64,000 bases of DNA from Actinoalloteichus caeruleus DSM 43889 (GTDB lineage: Bacteria; Actinomycetota; Actinomycetes; Mycobacteriales; Pseudonocardiaceae), in contig NZ_AUBJ02000001.1 in NCBI RefSeq assembly GCF_000429185.2, positions 2,914,001 through 2,978,000 on the forward strand. Reading direction: 5' to 3'. Below the pieces are notes generated by a model. That model was not told the origin of the DNA. It worked only from the letters and a program-made list of their open reading frames with translations, and made no database searches. A program made the position numbers and the translations under genes. Each line of letters starts with the position of its first letter. The first letter of the stretch is position 1. This document shows, one piece after another, positions 19,784-29,690 of the stretch.

Positions 19784-20545
19784 ATGGCCCCCAAGCAGGA
19801 GAAAGCGGCTGGAAAGCCGGACAAGGCGGCCGCCAAGGAAGCGTCCAAGGCGGCGAAGAGCGCCCGGCGGCAGGCATCGAGGGAACGCCGCAAGCAGATC
19901 TTCGAGGCGTTCAAGATGCAGCGCCGCGAGGACAAGCGGCTCATCCCGTGGATGCTGGTCGCCTTCCTCGGCACCGCGCTCGTCGTCTTCGGCCTGGGCT
20001 TGCTGCTGGGGCTGCAATGGTTCTTCCTGCCGGTCGGCATCGCCTTCGGCGCCCTCGCCGCGGTCATCGTGTTCGGCCGCCGCGTCCAGCGCACCGTCTA
20101 CCAGCGCGCGGACGGGCAGCCGGGTGCCGCCGGCTGGGCGCTGGAGAACATCCGCGGCCGCTGGCGCGTGACGAATGCCGTCGCCGGCACCACCCACCTC
20201 GACGCCGTGCACCGGGTCATCGGGCGCCCCGGCATCATCCTGGTCGCGGAGGGCGCCCCGCACCGCGTGCGGGGACTCATCGCACAGGAGAAGAAGCGCG
20301 TCGCCCGGGTGGTGGGCAGCACTCCGATCTACGACTTCACGGTCGGTAACGGGGAGGGGGAGGTCCCGCTCAAGAAGCTCCAGCGCCACCTCATGAAACT
20401 CCCCCGTAACATCAGCGTCGCGCAGATGGACGTGTTGGAGACGAGGCTCGCCGCGCTGGCCAGCAAGGGCAACGCCATGCCCAAGGGGCCGATGCCCCAG
20501 GGGGCGCGGATGCGGAACATGCAGCGGGCCATCCGCCGCCGCTGA
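19784..20545 (+). CDS. DUF4191 family membrane protein
   Basis: This 253-residue protein opens with a very Lys/Ala-rich cytoplasmic helix (KAAGKPDKAAAKEASKAAKS). Two adjacent membrane helices follow (PWMLVAFLGTALVVFGLGLL and FFLPVGIAFGALAAVIVFG), then a soluble C-terminal domain with YQRADGQPGAAGWALENIRG and LVAEGAPHRVRGLIAQEKKR. The pattern is that of DUF4191 (Rv2219 in M. tuberculosis). The ATG at 19784 has a TATCCT element 6 nt upstream. Its function is unknown. Its constant place next to lipA suggests, but does not show, a related role. A strong hairpin follows the stop. Confidence 0.88.
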   Translation: MAPKQEKAAGKPDKAAAKEASKAAKSARRQASRERRKQIFEAFKMQRREDKRLIPWMLVAFLGTALVVFGLGLLLGLQWFFLPVGIAFGALAAVIVFGRRVQRTVYQRADGQPGAAGWALENIRGRWRVTNAVAGTTHLDAVHRVIGRPGIILVAEGAPHRVRGLIAQEKKRVARVVGSTPIYDFTVGNGEGEVPLKKLQRHLMKLPRNISVAQMDVLETRLAALASKGNAMPKGPMPQGARMRNMQRAIRRR

Positions 20546-20582
20546 GCTCCTCCCACGGGCCAGGGCCACGCATCGAGGCGGG

Positions 20583-20616
20583 GAACGCCCTCCGGACCAG
20601 GTTCCGGGGGGCGTTC
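20583..20616 (+). terminator. Hairpin terminator after the DUF4191 gene
   Basis: The 14-nt arms GAACGCCCTCCGGA (20583-20596) and TCCGGGGGGCGTTC (20603-20616) pair with one mismatch around a 6-nt loop, 37 nt after the stop codon. There is no T-run, as is common for actinobacterial terminators. Confidence 0.7.
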
Positions 20617-20942
20617 GACCGTCTGGAGGGGCCGACGTCCCTCGCGCGCGGGAGAGGGACCCGGCGACGAACCGGGGCGGTCTCCTCGGACGGCCTACGC
20701 GGGCACGTGCGGAACCGACCCGTGGAGCGCGATCGGCGCGGCCTCCTCGACGGCCCGCCTCCGAACGACTCGACCGAGCCGGCGCGTCAGCGAGCCCGCG
20801 GTCGCGGGGACGGACGATGTGACAGGTGCGCGGCGGTCGGCACCACCGGTCCCCCGGACCCGGTCCAGGACGCCCCCGGGGAGGCGGGACGCTCCGTCGG
20901 CGCCCGGGTCACGATCACAAGGACACCGGCCGGACGACCAGG
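20617..20942. other. Intergenic stretch with no supported gene
   Basis: This GC-rich stretch lies between the DUF4191 terminator and the end of the convergent RDD gene. I see no start with a ribosome-binding site, no recognisable protein and no RNA gene in it. Confidence 0.5.
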
Positions 20943-21422
20943 TCAGCGGGTGTTCACCACGACCGTGCCCAGTGCCCGGTCGTGCAGACCCCGGTAGTCG
21001 AGGTCCCACACCACGGCGGGGATCAGGAAGAAGATCATCACGGTGCGACCGGCGGCTCGGGGCAAGCCCACCCGGGCGGCCCCACCGAGCCGAGCGACCC
21101 GGATGCCCAGCAGCGCCATGCCCGGCGTGAAACCGGCGACGGCGACCGGGACCACGGTCAGCAGCACCCAGGCCAACAGGCTCCAGTTCCGGGGCAGTTC
21201 GGGGGCGGTGAACAGACCGGCCACGAGGGCTGCCATGATCAGGTCGACGAGCAGCGCCGCGAGCTTGCGCCGGGGTCGGGCGACGGAGCCCGGACCCGTC
21301 TCGGGTAGGCCGAGGCGCTCGCCGCGCCACCGCTGGTTCTCTGCCTCCGCCGCGGCCCGCCGACCCTCCGGGTCGAGCGCCGCGCTGGGGCCGGACAGCC
21401 ACGAGCCGGTCCACCTGTTCAC
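20943..21422 (-). CDS. RDD family membrane protein
   Basis: This 159-residue protein has an N-terminal cytoplasmic part (RWTGSWLSGPSAALDPEGRR) and three hydrophobic segments: LAALLVDLIMAALVAGLFTA, WVLLTVVPVAVAGFTPGMAL and GRTVMIFFLIPAVVWDL. The RDD signature appears as PRRKLAALLVD (Arg and Asp of helix 1), the TPGMALLGIRV motif and LDYRGLHDRALGTVVV at the end. The GTG at 21422 begins VNRWTG. RDD proteins are membrane proteins of unclear role, some acting in Na+/H+ homeostasis. It is divergent from glnA and matches Rv2219A in the conserved order. Confidence 0.85.
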   Translation of the reverse strand: MNRWTGSWLSGPSAALDPEGRRAAAEAENQRWRGERLGLPETGPGSVARPRRKLAALLVDLIMAALVAGLFTAPELPRNWSLLAWVLLTVVPVAVAGFTPGMALLGIRVARLGGAARVGLPRAAGRTVMIFFLIPAVVWDLDYRGLHDRALGTVVVNTR

Positions 21423-21511
21423 GGACCCCAGCGTAACGACCGATTCGCGGCGTTTCGGTCCGGGGCCAGGTCAGACGGCCGCACATATCATGTCAGTCAC
21501 ATCCTGCTGTG

Positions 21512-21527
21512 TTAACAGCCGCGAAAC
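21512..21527 (+). promoter_or_regulatory. Possible GlnR box upstream of glnA
   Basis: TTAAC-n6-GAAAC matches the a/b half-site pattern gTnAc-n6-GaAAc described for Streptomyces GlnR, and also AC-n9-AC of mycobacterial sites. It lies about 130 bp before the glnA GTG. A second half-site pair (GTCAC at 21496-21500) is only partial. Confidence 0.45.
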
Positions 21528-21654
21528 ATGCGGTTGATGGCAGGGCAATACGTCCCACTTAGCGTCGCTGGCGCACTGCTGCTAGCGACCGGTGATGGCT
21601 TCCGCCAACTGGGGGCCACTCGATGTGTCTGACCCGTGTAAGGAGCCAGCGAGG

Positions 21655-23079
<1,425 letters not shown>

Positions 23080-23085
23080 CGGGAG

Positions 23086-23117
23086 GGGGTGTCCACCACC
23101 CGCGTGGTCGACACCCC
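23086..23117 (+). terminator. First hairpin after glnA
   Basis: GGGGTGTCCACCAC (23086-23099) and GTGGTCGACACCCC (23104-23117) pair with one mismatch around a 4-nt loop, directly after the glnA stop. Confidence 0.65.
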
Positions 23118-23136
23118 GTCCCGTGGATCGCCGGCT

Positions 23137-23171
23137 GAGGGCCGGGTGACCGCCGTGGTCACCCGGCCCTC
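23137..23171 (+). terminator. Second, perfect hairpin after glnA
   Basis: The 15-nt arms GAGGGCCGGGTGACC (23137-23151) and GGTCACCCGGCCCTC (23157-23171) are perfectly complementary around a 5-nt loop. Together with the preceding hairpin this forms a tandem terminator for glnA. Confidence 0.75.
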
Positions 23172-23330
23172 GCTGTCGTCGGCCCCGGGCCGGCTCCCTG
23201 GTGACCGAGCTCCACCTCGGTCCCCGTGGCGGAACCGAGAGACGTGCCTTCCTCCTAGGCGAGACGATCGGACATCGCACCAAGACCTTGAACGGTTCCG
23301 AGTCTCGGTGCGTTCGGATTGACTCGTCCC

Positions 23331-24158
23331 ATGACAGCGAAAACGATCCTGGTGCTCGGCGGTACGGGGAAGACCGGCCGCCGGGTCGCCGCGCAGCTGA
23401 CCGAACGGGGCCACACCGCGCGCGTGGCGTCCCGCGGCGCCCCCACCCGATTCGACTGGAACGACGACACCACCTGGCCGGCAGCGCTGCGCGGCGCCGA
23501 CGGCGTGTACGTCGTCCCCGACGACGCCGGGCCGCTCAGCCACTTCGAGTCCTTCATCAGCCTCGCCACCCGGGAGGGGGTGCGCCGCCTCGTGCTGCTG
23601 TCGGCGCGGGAGGGGATCGAGACGTCCAACCCAGCGGTGATCAGCCGGGAGGACACCGTGCGCGGGTCCGGCGTCGAGTGGACGCTGTTGCGCCCGGTCT
23701 GGTTCGCCCAGAACTTCAGCGAGGAACCGTTCCTGGCCGAGGGCGTGCGCGAAGGTGAGGTCCGCTACGGCACCGAGGACGGTCGGCACCCGTTCATCGA
23801 CGCCGAGGACATCGCTGCCGTCGCCGTCGCCGCCCTCACGGAGGACGGGCACGCCGGCCGGGTGTACACGATGTCCGGTCCTCGGGCCCTCAGCATCCCC
23901 GAGGCGCTGGACACGATCGCGGCGGCGACCGGGCGCACGATCCGGAGCGTCCCCCTCCCCCTCGACGAGTACGAACGCCACCTCACCGACCGCTACTACC
24001 CGGCCGGTGCGGCGCGGGCGGTCACCGGTCTCAGCGAGCTGGTCCGCCGACATGCGGACGACCACCTCTCCGACGGAGTGCGGGAGGCGCTCGGCCGGGA
24101 GCCCCGCGACTTCGCCGACTACGTCGCCACGACCGCCGACGCCGGCGGCTGGGGATGA
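23331..24158 (+). CDS. NmrA-like NAD(P)-binding protein
   Basis: This 275-residue atypical short-chain dehydrogenase-like protein has the NAD(P) motif TILVLGGTGKTGRRVAAQL at the N-terminus, VVPDDAGPLSHFESFI, RLVLLSAREGIE, and the substrate-domain pattern GVEWTLLRPVWFAQNF followed by PFIDAEDIAAVAVAALTEDG and SGPRALSIPEALDTI. No Tyr-x3-Lys catalytic pair is evident, as in redox-sensing NmrA/HSCARG-type proteins and quinone reductases. The ATG at 23331 is chosen to begin MTAKTILVLGG; the preceding frame is unlike the family. It probably has its own promoter because two terminators follow glnA. The substrate is unknown. Confidence 0.85.
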   Translation: MTAKTILVLGGTGKTGRRVAAQLTERGHTARVASRGAPTRFDWNDDTTWPAALRGADGVYVVPDDAGPLSHFESFISLATREGVRRLVLLSAREGIETSNPAVISREDTVRGSGVEWTLLRPVWFAQNFSEEPFLAEGVREGEVRYGTEDGRHPFIDAEDIAAVAVAALTEDGHAGRVYTMSGPRALSIPEALDTIAAATGRTIRSVPLPLDEYERHLTDRYYPAGAARAVTGLSELVRRHADDHLSDGVREALGREPRDFADYVATTADAGGWG

Positions 24159-24167
24159 TCACGGCCC

Positions 24168-24191
24168 GTCCCCCCGCCACGGCGGGGGGAC
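24168..24191 (+). terminator. Short perfect hairpin after the NmrA-like gene
   Basis: GTCCCCCCGCC (24168-24178) and GGCGGGGGGAC (24181-24191) pair perfectly, 10 nt after the stop codon. Confidence 0.65.
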
Positions 24192-24423
24192 ACCCGTGCC
24201 CATCCGGCGCCCCGCCGCTCCCCACCGAGGCGAACTCCCGTAAAACGCCGACCCACCATTCCTGGACGACGGTCGTGTGCTTCTCCCAACCGGTCCGGAA
24301 ACGGTTCAACGGTGGTTCACGCCAATCAGTGCACTAGTGGTTCACCATTTTATCGACGCGTTTTCCCCCGCGTTCTCCAGTAAGCTGGCGTCCCGTTCAC
24401 GTGCACGGGACAACGGGGGATGC

Positions 24424-25350
24424 ATGGCGCTTCGCGACCGGGTCCGCGCGGTGGTGGAAGCCAGGAGATTCAACCAGTTCATCATCACCGTCATCCTCGT
24501 GAACGCGGCCGTGCTCGGGATGGAGACATCCCCGTGGCTGACCAGCCGGTACGGCGAGACGATGCTGCTCATCGACCACACGGCGGTCGCCGTCTTCACC
24601 GTCGAGCTCCTGGCCAGGCTCTACGTGTACCGGACCGGCTTCTTCCGCAGCGCGTGGAACTGGTTCGACCTGATCGTGGTGAGTGTGGCCCTCGTCCCCA
24701 CCACGACGTCCTTCAGCGTCTTGCGGGTGCTGCGCGGTCTGCGACTGATCTCCGCGGTCCCCGCCATTCGTCGGATCGTCTCCGCGTTGTTCAGCGCCGT
24801 CCCCGGCCTGCTTTCCGTCCTCTCCCTGCTGTTGCTGGTCCTCTACATCAGTGCCGTGATCAGCGTCCACCTCTTCGGCGATATCGCCCCCGAACTCTTC
24901 GGGCACCTCGGTATCGCCCTGTTCTCGTTGTTCAAGGTGCTGACCACCGAGAACTGGCCCGACATCGCGGACACCGTCATGGTGGACCAACCGATGGCGT
25001 GGATCTTCTTCGTCTGCTACATCGTGTCCACCACCTTCGTCGTGCTCAACCTGCTGATCGCGGTCCTCGTCAGCGCGGTGGAGATGCAGCTGTCGGCCGC
25101 CAGGTGGGCGGAGGACCAGAGCCTGGAGGCGGTCCAGCACGCGGCGGTCATGGCCGAGCTCCGCGCGCTGCGCGGCGAGCTGGCCACCCTGCGGGCCAGC
25201 ACCGGCCCCGGGACCGCTGCTGGCACCAGCGCTCCCGCCCAGGGCACACCGGACGGCGAGCCCCCGCCCGCGCCACCCGCACCACGACGGCCGGAAGGGG
25301 ACGGGACCCGCGCCGACGAGCCCGGGGGCCCGGGTCAGCCCGTTCCGTAG
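24424..25350 (+). CDS. Voltage-gated-type cation channel subunit (BacNaV-like ion transporter)
   Basis: This 308-residue six-helix channel subunit would assemble as a tetramer. S1 is FNQFIITVILVNAAVLGMET, and S3 includes AWNWFDLIVVSVALVP. S4, VLRVLRGLRLISAVPAIRRIV, has Arg about every third residue, so voltage sensing is plausible. S5 precedes the pore loop ALFSLFKVLTTENWPDIAD, and S6 is AWIFFVCYIVSTTFVVLNLL. A C-terminal cytoplasmic helix with leucines (MAELRALRGELATLRAS) probably forms the four-helix bundle seen in BacNaV channels, followed by a Pro-rich tail. The filter residues at about 174-178 read T-T-E-N-W where NaChBac and NavAb have T-L-E-S-W. The ATG at 24424 starts MALRDRVRAVVEARRF. 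The 3' end overlaps glnE tail-to-tail by 16 bp. Confidence 0.85.
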   Translation: MALRDRVRAVVEARRFNQFIITVILVNAAVLGMETSPWLTSRYGETMLLIDHTAVAVFTVELLARLYVYRTGFFRSAWNWFDLIVVSVALVPTTTSFSVLRVLRGLRLISAVPAIRRIVSALFSAVPGLLSVLSLLLLVLYISAVISVHLFGDIAPELFGHLGIALFSLFKVLTTENWPDIADTVMVDQPMAWIFFVCYIVSTTFVVLNLLIAVLVSAVEMQLSAARWAEDQSLEAVQHAAVMAELRALRGELATLRASTGPGTAAGTSAPAQGTPDGEPPPAPPAPRRPEGDGTRADEPGGPGQPVP

Positions 25351-28300
25351 AAGACCCGTTCCATCACGGCCCTGGCCCGCCGCGTCACCCGCCGGTAGTC
25401 GTCGACGAACACCCCGGGGTCCTCGGAGACCGAATATCCCAGCGTCCTGGCTACCGCCGCGAGGTCCCGACCGTGCCCCGGCAGCTGGTCCGACGCCTTG
25501 CCCCGGACCAGCGTCGTCGCGTTCCGCGCCTGGCTGGCCATCGTCCACGCGGCCCGCAGCGCCTCGGCGTCGGCCTCGTCCAGCAGTCCAGCCGCCGCGG
25601 CGCTCCGCACGGCTCCCAGGGTCGAGGTCGTGCGGAGCCCCGGCACCTCGTGCGCGTGGCCGAGCTGGATCAACTGCGCGGTCCACTCCACGTCGGACAG
25701 CCCGCCCCGGCCGAGTTTGGTGTTCGTGGTCGGGTCGATCCCCCTCGGCAGGCGCTCGTGCTCCACCCGAGCCTTGATCCTGCGGATCTCGATGGTCGAG
25801 GCCTCGTCGAGCCCACCGGCCGGATACCGCACGGGGTCGATCAACTCGGTGAACCGGCGGCCGAGCTCCTCGTCCCCGGCCACCCGTCGTGCCCGCAGCA
25901 GCGCCTGCGCCTCCCAGGTGTCCGACCACTTCTCGTAGTACATGCGGTACGACTCCAGCGTCCGCACCAACGGGCCACTCCGGCCCTCGGGACGCAGGTC
26001 GGCGTCGACGTGCAACGGGGGGTCCTGGCTGGGTGCGCTGAGGAGCCGGCGCAGCGTCTCGGCCACGGCGGTCGCGTAACGCACGGCGTCGTGGTCCTCG
26101 ACGCCCTCCACGGCCTCGCACACGAACAGGACGTCCGCGTCCGAGCCGTACCCGAGCTCGTCACCCCCCAACCTGCCCATGCCGATGACTGCGACCCTGG
26201 CCAGCGGCTCGGGACCGAAGCGGGGCGCGACGGCGCCCGCCGCGGCCCGCAACGCCGCCTCCAGGACGGCGGACCAGATCCGGGACAGGGCGTGGGACAC
26301 CGACGGGAGTTCCATCAGCCCCAGCAGGTCCGCGCACCCCACCCGCAGCAGCTCGTGCCTGCGCAGCGACCGGGCGGCCAGCACCGCCTGTTCGGGGTCG
26401 CCGTGCCTGGCGACGGCGCTGCCCAGCGAGTGCGCCACCTCCTCGGGGTCCCGCCCCACCAGCTCCGGGGTGTCGACCAGCAGCCGCAGCACCTCGGGCG
26501 CGCGGACCAACAACTCGGGGACCATCCTGGACGTCCCCAGCAGGAAGGCCAGGCGTTCCGCGACCGCGCCCCTGTCCCGCAGCAGCCGCAGGTACCAAGG
26601 AGTGTCCGTCAACGCCTCGGACACCCGGCGGTAGGCGAGCAGGCCGCCGTCGGGGTCGGTGGTGTCGGCGAACAGGTCGAGCAGCACCGGCAGGAGCGCC
26701 CGCTGGATCGACGCGCGGCGCGACACCCCCTCGGTGAGCGCCCCGATGTGGCGCAACGCGCCCTCCGGGGAGGTGAACCCGAGGGCGGCCAGCCGGGCGG
26801 TCGCCTCGTTCGGGGTGAGCCGCAGCGCCTCCGACGGCACCCGGGCCACCGCCTCCAGCAGCGGGCGGTAGAACAGCTTCTCGTGGAGTCGGCGGACCCG
26901 GGCGGCGTGCCGGCGGAACTCCGACAACAACACCTCCCCCGGACCTCGCCGACCGTCCGAGCGCAGGCCGGCCGCCCTGGCCAGCCAGCGCAGGCCGGCG
27001 ACGTCGTCGAACGCGGGGAACAGGTGGGTGCGCAGCAGGCGCTGGAGCTGGAGCCGGTGTTCGAGCAGCCGGAGGAAGCAGTACGACTCGGTGAGTTCGG
27101 CGGCGTCGACCCGCCCCACGTACCCGCCGGACCCCAACGCGCCCAGCGCCGGCACCGTCCCGGGAACCCGCAGTTCCTCGTCCGAACGACCGTGCACCAG
27201 CTGGAGGAGCTGGACGGCGAACTCCACGTCGCGCAACCCGCCGCGCCCCAGCTTCAGCTCCCGCTCGGTGAGCTCGGCCGGCAGGTTGTCCTCCACCCGC
27301 CGGCGCATCTCCTGGACGTCGGAGACGAAGTCGTCCCGGTCCGCCGCCGTCCACACCATCGGCGTGACGGCGTCGAGGTACGCCTTGCCCAGCGCGGCGT
27401 CACCGGCCACCGGCCGAGCCTTGAGCAACGCCTGGAACTCCCAGGTGCGCGCCCACCTCCGGTAGTAGCTGAGGTGCCCTTCCAGGGTCCGCACCAGGGC
27501 ACCGGCCTTCCCTTCCGGGCGCAGTGCGGCGTCGACCTGGAAGCATGCCTCACCGGCGATCCGCATCGCCTCGGCGGCGACCCTGGTGGCGGTGGCGAGC
27601 GCCCGGTGCGGCGCTCCGTCCCCCTCGTCCCCCGCACTCCCGGCGTCCACCTCCTCCGCCGGGGGGCGCGGTTCCGCGACGAAGACGACGTCGACGTCGC
27701 TGACGTAGTTCAACTCGCCCGCTCCGCACTTGCCCATCGCGATGACGGCCAGGCGGAACGGCAGCTCGGCGTCCGACGGGTCCTCGTCCTCGGAGGGTGG
27801 GCCCAGCACCTCCGTCACCGCGACCGCGAGCGCGGCACGCAGCGCCGCGACCGCCAGGTTGGACAGCGCGCCGGCGACCAGGCGGTACCGCTCGGGTTCC
27901 CAACCGGTGCCGCGCTGGCTCAGGTCGGTGGCCGCGATGTCGAGCATCATGCCCCGGTAGGCGGTGCGGAGGGCGCGGACCGCCTCGATCCCGACCAGGG
28001 TGGAACGTACGGCCCCGGCACCCGCTCCCCACGCGGGTGCCGGGTCCCCCGGGTCCTCCGAGCGGGTTCCCGGCCCCACCGCCCCGACGGAGGACCACAA
28101 CTCGGTGGTCAACTCGCGCTCGCTGGGTGGGTCGTCGAGCAGTTCACCGTCGAGGCGCCGCCACTCCGCCGGGTGAGCCACCAGGTGGTCGGTCAGGGCG
28201 GTGCTGGCGCCCAGCACCGCGAACAGCCGCACGGCCAGGTCGTGGTCCGTGCGCAACGCCTCGTCCAGCTCGGGCCAGTCCGCGCCGAGGGACTCCCGCA

Positions 28301-28487
28301 GCCGGTCCAGACCGCGCAGCGCGAGGTCGGGGTCGGCGGAGGCGGACAACGCGCCCAGCACGGGCTCCAGCCCGGGGGGAACGCGGTCGGCCTCCCACCA
28401 CCCCGCCGCCGCGAGCATCGGGTGGGTTCGGGCGTCGGTCAGCCCGAAACGGCCCAACCAGGGTGCTGGTCGCGATTCCTCCGCCAT
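25335..28487 (-). CDS. glnE: Bifunctional glutamine synthetase adenylyltransferase/deadenylylase
   Basis: GlnE adds AMP to, and removes it from, the regulatory Tyr of GlnA according to nitrogen status. The 1050-residue protein has two nucleotidyltransferase domains: an N-terminal one with NYVSDVDVVFVAEP near residue 260 (deadenylylation) and a C-terminal one with GYGSDADVLFVCEAVEG near residue 782 (adenylylation), each followed by helical GlnD/PII-uridylyltransferase-like domains with DLRPEGRSGPLVRTL and LRPEGKAGALVRTLEGHL. The ATG at 28487 follows GGAGGACCT; a longer frame upstream is basic and atypical. M. tuberculosis GlnE (Rv2221c) is essential and similarly lies beside glnA1, on the opposite strand. 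Here two genes, the NmrA-like and channel genes, separate them. Confidence 0.96.
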   Translation of the reverse strand: MAEESRPAPWLGRFGLTDARTHPMLAAAGWWEADRVPPGLEPVLGALSASADPDLALRGLDRLRESLGADWPELDEALRTDHDLAVRLFAVLGASTALTDHLVAHPAEWRRLDGELLDDPPSERELTTELWSSVGAVGPGTRSEDPGDPAPAWGAGAGAVRSTLVGIEAVRALRTAYRGMMLDIAATDLSQRGTGWEPERYRLVAGALSNLAVAALRAALAVAVTEVLGPPSEDEDPSDAELPFRLAVIAMGKCGAGELNYVSDVDVVFVAEPRPPAEEVDAGSAGDEGDGAPHRALATATRVAAEAMRIAGEACFQVDAALRPEGKAGALVRTLEGHLSYYRRWARTWEFQALLKARPVAGDAALGKAYLDAVTPMVWTAADRDDFVSDVQEMRRRVEDNLPAELTERELKLGRGGLRDVEFAVQLLQLVHGRSDEELRVPGTVPALGALGSGGYVGRVDAAELTESYCFLRLLEHRLQLQRLLRTHLFPAFDDVAGLRWLARAAGLRSDGRRGPGEVLLSEFRRHAARVRRLHEKLFYRPLLEAVARVPSEALRLTPNEATARLAALGFTSPEGALRHIGALTEGVSRRASIQRALLPVLLDLFADTTDPDGGLLAYRRVSEALTDTPWYLRLLRDRGAVAERLAFLLGTSRMVPELLVRAPEVLRLLVDTPELVGRDPEEVAHSLGSAVARHGDPEQAVLAARSLRRHELLRVGCADLLGLMELPSVSHALSRIWSAVLEAALRAAAGAVAPRFGPEPLARVAVIGMGRLGGDELGYGSDADVLFVCEAVEGVEDHDAVRYATAVAETLRRLLSAPSQDPPLHVDADLRPEGRSGPLVRTLESYRMYYEKWSDTWEAQALLRARRVAGDEELGRRFTELIDPVRYPAGGLDEASTIEIRRIKARVEHERLPRGIDPTTNTKLGRGGLSDVEWTAQLIQLGHAHEVPGLRTTSTLGAVRSAAAAGLLDEADAEALRAAWTMASQARNATTLVRGKASDQLPGHGRDLAAVARTLGYSVSEDPGVFVDDYRRVTRRARAVMERVFYGTG

Positions 28488-28653
28488 CACAGGTCCTCCA
28501 GACTGCCGTCCCGCCGGATGCCACGTCCCGGGGCTCCGCCGGTTGTCCTGCACTCGGGATCGGGCGGCCTCGGTGTGCCGGCGGCCCCGCCGACACCGGC
28601 GCGCGGCCGGGAGCACCGAGGCCCGCTGTCCTCCGCCACCTCCGGGTCCGCCG

Positions 28654-29412
28654 TCAGACCAGCGGGAGGCGACGCGGGCCCGGCTCCCGGGGTTCCAGTC
28701 CGGCGCGTCGCGCGGCGATGCGGACGAACCGGGTGACGATCGGCTTCCAGGTGGCCTCGATCTCCTCGTGCGCCTCGGCGAGCGCGGCGGTGGAGTGCGC
28801 CCGGGCCGGCGCCGCTGCGGCCAACTCCGGGTCGGCGTCGAACCAGTCGCGGATCATCTCCGGGGTCGTCTCGATGTGGAACTGCGTGCCCCAGGCCGCC
28901 GTTCCCACCCGGAACGCCTGGTGTGGGCAGTTCGGTGAGGCGGCGAGCAGCGTCGCCCCGGGAGGGAGGCGGGTGACGATGTCGCGGTGCGCCTGCACGA
29001 CCAGGGGCATCAGGACGAGGTCCTCGAACAACTCGTCCTCGACGGCGGCGTCCCGCTTCGCGACGAGCGTCGGCCCAGCCGCCGGGCCGGTGGGGCTCGC
29101 CTCCACCCGGCCACCGGCGGCAGCCGCCAGGAGCTGAGCGCCCAGGCAGACCGCGAACGTCGGTAGTCCCTTCCCGACCGCGGTGGTCAGCCGGGCCCGC
29201 ACGTCCAGCAACCACGGGTGCGCGATGACGTCCTCGGCCTGAACCCGCCCTCCCAGGCACACGAGGGCGTGGTACTCGCCGAGTTCGGGCACTTCCTGCT
29301 GATCCGGGTGGATGATGTCGAGTTCGGCACCCGCGGAGCGCAGCCACTCACCCAGGCGGGCGGGCGGATCGGACGGGTCGGGTTGCAGAACAAGAACTCG
29401 CACACTCGTCAC
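28654..29412 (-). CDS. Class I glutamine amidotransferase-like protein
   Basis: This 252-residue stand-alone amidotransferase domain begins VTSVRVLVLQPDPSDPPARL. The oxyanion strand is YHALVCLGGRVQAEDV, and the nucleophile elbow FAVCLGAQLLAAAAGG puts Cys near residue 88. The catalytic His is in WGTQFHIETTPEMI with Glu two residues on, so the triad is complete. Such free-standing GMP-synthase-like proteins may act on gamma-glutamyl compounds or serve unknown partners. The GTG at 29412 is favoured because TAGCAT ends 7 nt upstream and no ribosome-binding site is present (leaderless). It is downstream of the rRNA terminator and upstream of glnE on the same strand; a link to glutamine metabolism is contextual only. 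Confidence 0.85.
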   Translation of the reverse strand: MTSVRVLVLQPDPSDPPARLGEWLRSAGAELDIIHPDQQEVPELGEYHALVCLGGRVQAEDVIAHPWLLDVRARLTTAVGKGLPTFAVCLGAQLLAAAAGGRVEASPTGPAAGPTLVAKRDAAVEDELFEDLVLMPLVVQAHRDIVTRLPPGATLLAASPNCPHQAFRVGTAAWGTQFHIETTPEMIRDWFDADPELAAAAPARAHSTAALAEAHEEIEATWKPIVTRFVRIAARRAGLEPREPGPRRLPLV

Positions 29413-29419
29413 GACGACG

Positions 29420-29425
29420 ATGCTA
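29420..29425 (-). promoter_or_regulatory. -10 element of a probable leaderless amidotransferase promoter
   Basis: TAGCAT on the minus strand ends 7 nt before the GTG at 29412. Confidence 0.5.
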
Positions 29426-29612
29426 TGCCCGACGGCCCCGAGAACGCCGCTGCCCCCGACGCCCTCCACCACATCGAATTCAGAACGTTGCCGTCGTGGG
29501 ACGAGCGAGCGGTCCAACCGCCCGCCGAAAGCCCGTCGAGAAGCCGCACCCGCCGCGAACGAGGGACCACCGCGTTCCCGGCCCCGGTCGGTGGCGGGTG
29601 CCCTGGGCGCAC

Positions 29613-29679
29613 AAAAAAAGTGGGTGGAGGAGAACCGGGAGCACCCACCAGGTGCTCAACCACATTCCCCTCCACCCAC
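29613..29679 (-). terminator. Rho-independent terminator of the rRNA operon
   Basis: On the minus strand, GTGGGTGGAG (29679-29670) pairs with CTCCACCCAC (29629-29620). An inner hairpin (GAGCACC/GGTGCTC) lies in the loop, and a run of seven T follows (29619-29613). It lies just downstream of the 5S gene. This is the only canonical stem-plus-T-run seen in the window. Confidence 0.85.
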
Positions 29680-29690
29680 CGGTGAAAGAA

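Noticed and set aside
21592-21654. Upstream extension of glnA to an ATG at 21592
   Set aside because: The added residues are unlike any GlnA N-terminus, and the AAGGAG site supports the GTG at 21655.
23290-23315. Second copy of the ilvE-upstream palindrome near the NmrA-like gene (CCGAGTCTCGG)
   Set aside because: Only the core of about 9 bp is shared and the arms differ, so it is likely a chance match.
24420-28736. A 1438-codon open frame on the plus strand
   Set aside because: It is antisense to glnE and out of frame with the channel gene; its length is due to high GC content, and it encodes Arg/Gly/His-rich sequence without any domain.
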